Source: Odontocerum albicorne (lineage: Eukaryota > Arthropoda > Insecta > Trichoptera > Odontoceridae). Taken from it: a DNA stretch of 64,000 bases. The translations under genes were made by a program, and so were the position numbers. This document shows positions 61,195 to 64,000 of this stretch, one piece after another. The DNA is taken from assembly GCA_949825065.1 (NCBI GenBank), contig OX463865.1, forward strand, positions 19,701,115 through 19,765,114. The letters run 5' to 3'. The notes beneath the pieces are model-generated. The model worked only from the letters and a program-made list of their open reading frames with translations. It was not told the DNA's origin and did no database searches. Positions within the stretch are counted from its first letter, which is position 1; every line of letters begins with the position of its first letter.

Positions 61195-61385
61195 GCAAGT
61201 GGGCGCCGCAGGCTCGTTTCCTGGTGGATTCATTTCCGGACTGATTTAACTCTTATTTTTTGACATCAGAATTAATGTTTTCGTAGCTTATATGTTGCTT
61301 ATTATAAATTCTTATAGCGCTGCTAAGTAACGTATAAATAGCGCTTTATAAAACTCTGCCTAACGAAAGACTACAGCAGATTAAA
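61195..61385 (+). mobile_element. SINE-2 copy (decayed head)
   Basis: Tail TATTATAAATTCTTATAGCG and AACGAAAGACTACAGCAGAT match the 9485-9690 SINE; the B box is hardly recognisable (GGCTCGTTTCC). Confidence 0.5.
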
Positions 61386-61539
61386 CCTATAGATCGTCTT
61401 GGAACACCGGACTTTGGGTTTGATATATCAAGGCTGTGTGATTGCTGAAGTACAACTGCTTGCATACACTAAACCGAAACACGCACAGACGACTTCCATT
61501 CAAAAGATGGCTGAAAATGTTAATATATCTGGAAGAACA

Positions 61540-61650
61540 GATTATCGTATCTGTCGAGATAGGAATCTGCATGGTGCTCTGTCCTCTCTGCGTATCTCGA
61601 CAGGCAAATGGTGTGATGGTATGTATATGAATGTACGTATATGTACGTAC
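61540..61650 (+). mobile_element. LINE-D 3' tail
   Basis: ATCTGTCGAGATAGGAATCT ... GGCAAATGGTGTGATGGTAT then ATGTATATGAATGTACG, the usual LINE-D end. Confidence 0.55.
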
Positions 61651-61654
61651 GTGA

Positions 61655-61768
61655 ATATATCAGTAAAACATCTGATGTCCTCGCGGCGGGACTCGCCCTA
61701 TATTGATAGGGTGTATCTCGACCGGGGGGATGTTATGAGATGACCCCAGACCTTTTTATAGTTTCTCT
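61655..61768 (+). repeat. Dispersed repeat P
   Basis: Reverse orientation to the 26.2 and 49.6-kb copies (GACTCGCCCTATATTGATAG, then GACCGGGGGGATGTTATGAG). A partial copy is also seen at 62280-62345. Confidence 0.65.
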
Positions 61769-61814
61769 TTTAAATGGATTTTTTTCTTGAGATTTATGTG
61801 CGATTTTGTTTTTT

Positions 61815-62245
61815 TTTATCCACTTTGCGCGGATTTCTCCGGTTACACAAAGAGGGTCTGCTTCTAGCGTTAGCTTATTCGTTAGGAAGAATATCAGCCA
61901 GGATTCTTCTCATACTGCTAGACGGTACCGAGACTATATCCACAGTGTCATTCAGTTGGTTCAATATCTCTATACCACGCGTGACTGAGTGTTTAGCCAT
62001 GATATTCGTCCTGTAAGTTGGTATGTAGAACAGAGGGTGATTCCTTGCACGGCTATATTTATTGGGTACATATAAACTTAGTGCTTCTAGCATAGCGGGA
62101 CAGTTGAAAAATCTTTAGCAGGAATATCTCAATGGATTCTTGCCTTCATGTTTCGAGGCTTCTATAGTTACACACCGTGAAAATTTCGGCTTGATGAACA
62201 TATTTTGGGTAATCGCCCTTTGTTCTGTATCATAGATGTGTGAGG
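61815..62245 (-). pseudogene. LINE-E C-terminal fragment
   Basis: The minus strand (62093-61875) reads LEALSLYVPNKYSRARNHPL, then IPTYRTNIMAKHSVTRGIEI and SSSMRRILADILP, a Jockey-type tail, open for about 70 codons. The upstream part extends to 62245. Confidence 0.75.
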
Positions 62246-62397
62246 AATTTATTAGTATTTGTTCTATATTATTCTCATATTTGAGCTGATGAGGATCTCA
62301 TAACATCCCCTCAGTGGAAATACACTCTTTGATCCAACCATACTTTCTTTGGTGTTTGTCTATCACGCACCCCATTTGCATTTAAATGACATATGAA

Positions 62398-62480
62398 ACG
62401 CGGGACAGTTAAAGCAACCTTGAAAAACCTTAAGTAGGAATATTGCATTGGATTCTTGCATTCTTGTTTGTATTTATGTT
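62398..62480 (-). mobile_element. LINE-E fragment with an uninterrupted TTAA site
   Basis: GGGACAGTTAAAGCAACCTT corresponds to the two flanks of TTAA element C at 39.8 and 40.7 kb. Confidence 0.6.
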
Positions 62481-63039
62481 ACATACTATGTGGCCATCAA
62501 TAAACCTATATTTACAATATTTATTAATAGTCTTTATTAAAAATATTTACGAATAAACTATAAAGAAGCAAGTTAAAACCGAAACCTTTCATAAATCAAA
62601 GAAACATTAATATTTATTTTACAATATTCTTCGTCTTGAATTTCCGTACAGCTTCCTTACTTATCTAAAAATATGTATCGCATAATACAATAGTTATCTC
62701 TGTAAATTAGTGATGTTGACTTGCGTTTATCTTACACTTTATAAACCAGCAAGCAGTAGAACCACGTGCAGCCTCTTCTCTGTTTACTATATCGCTTATC
62801 TAATTCTCCTATTCTTAACCAAATGTCGTTGTTGACTCAGATGTAAGAAGCTGGCCTCATTCTTGCTACTGTCTTATCTCGGGTACGCGTATATCTGCAG
62901 AGGTTCTACCATTACTTCGAAGATCACGTACCTCACAACTTTTATGCCAAGAAGTCGTGAGATGATATGATGGTGGTGATGGAAAAAACGCACATTGTTT
63001 AACAGTTTATTTAGATGAACGATATTTATGTATTGCTTT
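62481..63039. other. Unassigned
   Basis: AT-rich, no gene or repeat recognised. Confidence 0.4.
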
Positions 63040-63130
63040 GCTAGATCAATTCATTGCATAGCCTTCGTAATGGGTTAATTTTTCATTGGGTCATGGAGCT
63101 TGTCAGAAATTAATTAATTAATTATTGTAT
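63040..63130 (-). repeat. Dispersed repeat S
   Basis: Inverse match to 36295-36385 (TTCATTGCATAGCCTTCGTA, then GGGTCATGGAGCTTGTCAGA). Confidence 0.6.
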
Positions 63131-63670
63131 GGTACCACTGTTATGTCGGAAGTTGGGAGTAGATGGTAAAAATGAAAAAAACTCACTTTGTCTAGGTCTT
63201 CTTCTCCCTGGCTCCATCCCAACTCATTGTCTAAATTATAGCGAAGACTGTTGGGGTAGCTCTCCTCGTCCTCAGGTTGTATGCTCTTTTGTCCCGGACT
63301 ACGTCCCCCAGGCCGTGCCTCTGCATCAGGTTATCTTTTTGCACTACCCATGAATTCTTTGGTCTTCTTCCGGTTGTTATTCGAGGAAGATCCATGGAGA
63401 TTGCCTGGTTCACAATGTGATCGGGTGCTCTGCGTCCAACGTGCCCATACCATCTCAATCGCCTCTCCTCCATCTTGCTGTTGATGTCTGTAACACCTAG
63501 GCTTCCACGAATGCGTGAGCTTTTTATTTTGTCTCTTAGGGGCACACCAGCTGACCATCTTAGCATGCGCATTTCAGCAGTTTGTCTAGGTGACTTCTAT
63601 AATGAACTACAAGGCAGTATTTCACGGAGATATATTTACGGGACATAACCAACGTTCCCCCTAATTTTTT
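63115..63670 (+). repeat. Dispersed repeat R, copy 2, split by LINE-B
   Basis: 63115-63197 and 63581-63670 together match 58025-58205; a LINE-B lies between. Confidence 0.6.
63198..63580 (-). mobile_element. LINE-B (RTE-like) insertion with 11-bp TSD
   Basis: A 383-bp LINE between TTTGTCTAGGT at 63187-63197 and 63581-63591. The minus strand is open from MRMLRWSAGVPLRDKI through RRLRWYGHVGRRAP to PKNSWVVQKDNLMQRHGLGD; only the last residues differ from the other copies through a small frameshift near 63255. The tail is GAAGAAGA-type. Confidence 0.87.
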
Positions 63671-64000
63671 CATTGTGTGTGCAGCCCATCAACTTATATG
63701 TGCAAGAAAAAAAGAGGGAAGTGCGCAAATATGCATATTCATGCATAGATAAAACTAAGTAATCAACATAATGTACCACGAACTCATAAATTACATTTTT
63801 CAAATATGTAGGTTATATAAAAAAAAATATATTTTCTTACCCGATAATGTTCCTTCCTGTTGGAGTCCGGGAGATTCTTTCCTAACGCCGCGAGGACTCT
63901 ATATGGTGTTTCCATGTTCCGCATACATCTCAAAGAAATTAACCTGAGAACCTATCATAAAATATCAAATAAAATATATAATTGCGCAAAACAAACGATT
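63671..64000. other. Unassigned
   Basis: AT-rich with a purine-rich stretch at 63705-63720; no gene recognised. Confidence 0.4.

Overview
The window looks like a stretch of an arthropod (most likely insect) nuclear genome: AT-rich, with no operons, no ribosomal or protein-coding host gene I can recognise, and packed with eukaryotic transposable elements (hAT, Tc1/mariner, TTAA-flanked piggyBac-like MITEs, a PIF/Harbinger-like element, several LINE families, tRNA-derived SINEs) and tandem arrays. The order cannot be named from sequence alone. Almost every open frame is a transposon gene, a transposon fragment or a by-product of a tandem repeat whose period is a multiple of three.

Layout. 1-9.1 kb: 5'-truncated LINE fragments (LINE-A to LINE-G are labels used only here), two foldback MITEs, a two-copy dispersed repeat and SINE pieces. 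9.7-10.9 kb: a 168-bp satellite. 11-19.2 kb: nested LINEs, a mariner-like pseudogene split by a LINE with a target-site duplication (TSD), a non-autonomous hAT, and a complete 1288-bp mariner whose transposase is closed only by five in-frame stops. 20.2-25 kb: 33-bp, 105-bp and 37-bp arrays, a nested LINE/SINE/MITE stack, and a tandem repeat carrying hammerhead-ribozyme-like cores. 25-40.8 kb: a reverse transcriptase fragment, 34-bp and 84-bp arrays, an AT-rich block and many TTAA MITEs. 41.0-43.4 kb: an apparently intact hAT transposon (626-aa transposase, perfect 8-bp TSD). 43.8-50 kb: more MITEs, a scrambled mariner, and a 22-bp array that starts at a perfect 58-bp palindrome. 50.7-53.4 kb: a second hAT (Charlie-like) with an open 645-665 aa transposase. 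53.4-64 kb: mariner and hAT remnants, LINE tails, a 36-bp array, and two PIF/Harbinger-like copies, one with a short MADF-like exon.

How the parts relate. The two hAT transposases are the only long open genes and could act on their own ends and on related short copies. LINE-A and SINE-1 share their 3' tail, the expected sign of a LINE/SINE partnership. Many insertions are nested with exact TSDs, so a relative order of insertion can be read. The points most worth a second look are the hammerhead-like tandem array, tandem arrays bounded by perfect palindromes, the two open hAT elements, and the TTAA MITE family with two sister subfamilies. All boundaries and family names come from reading by eye; none was checked by alignment or database search.
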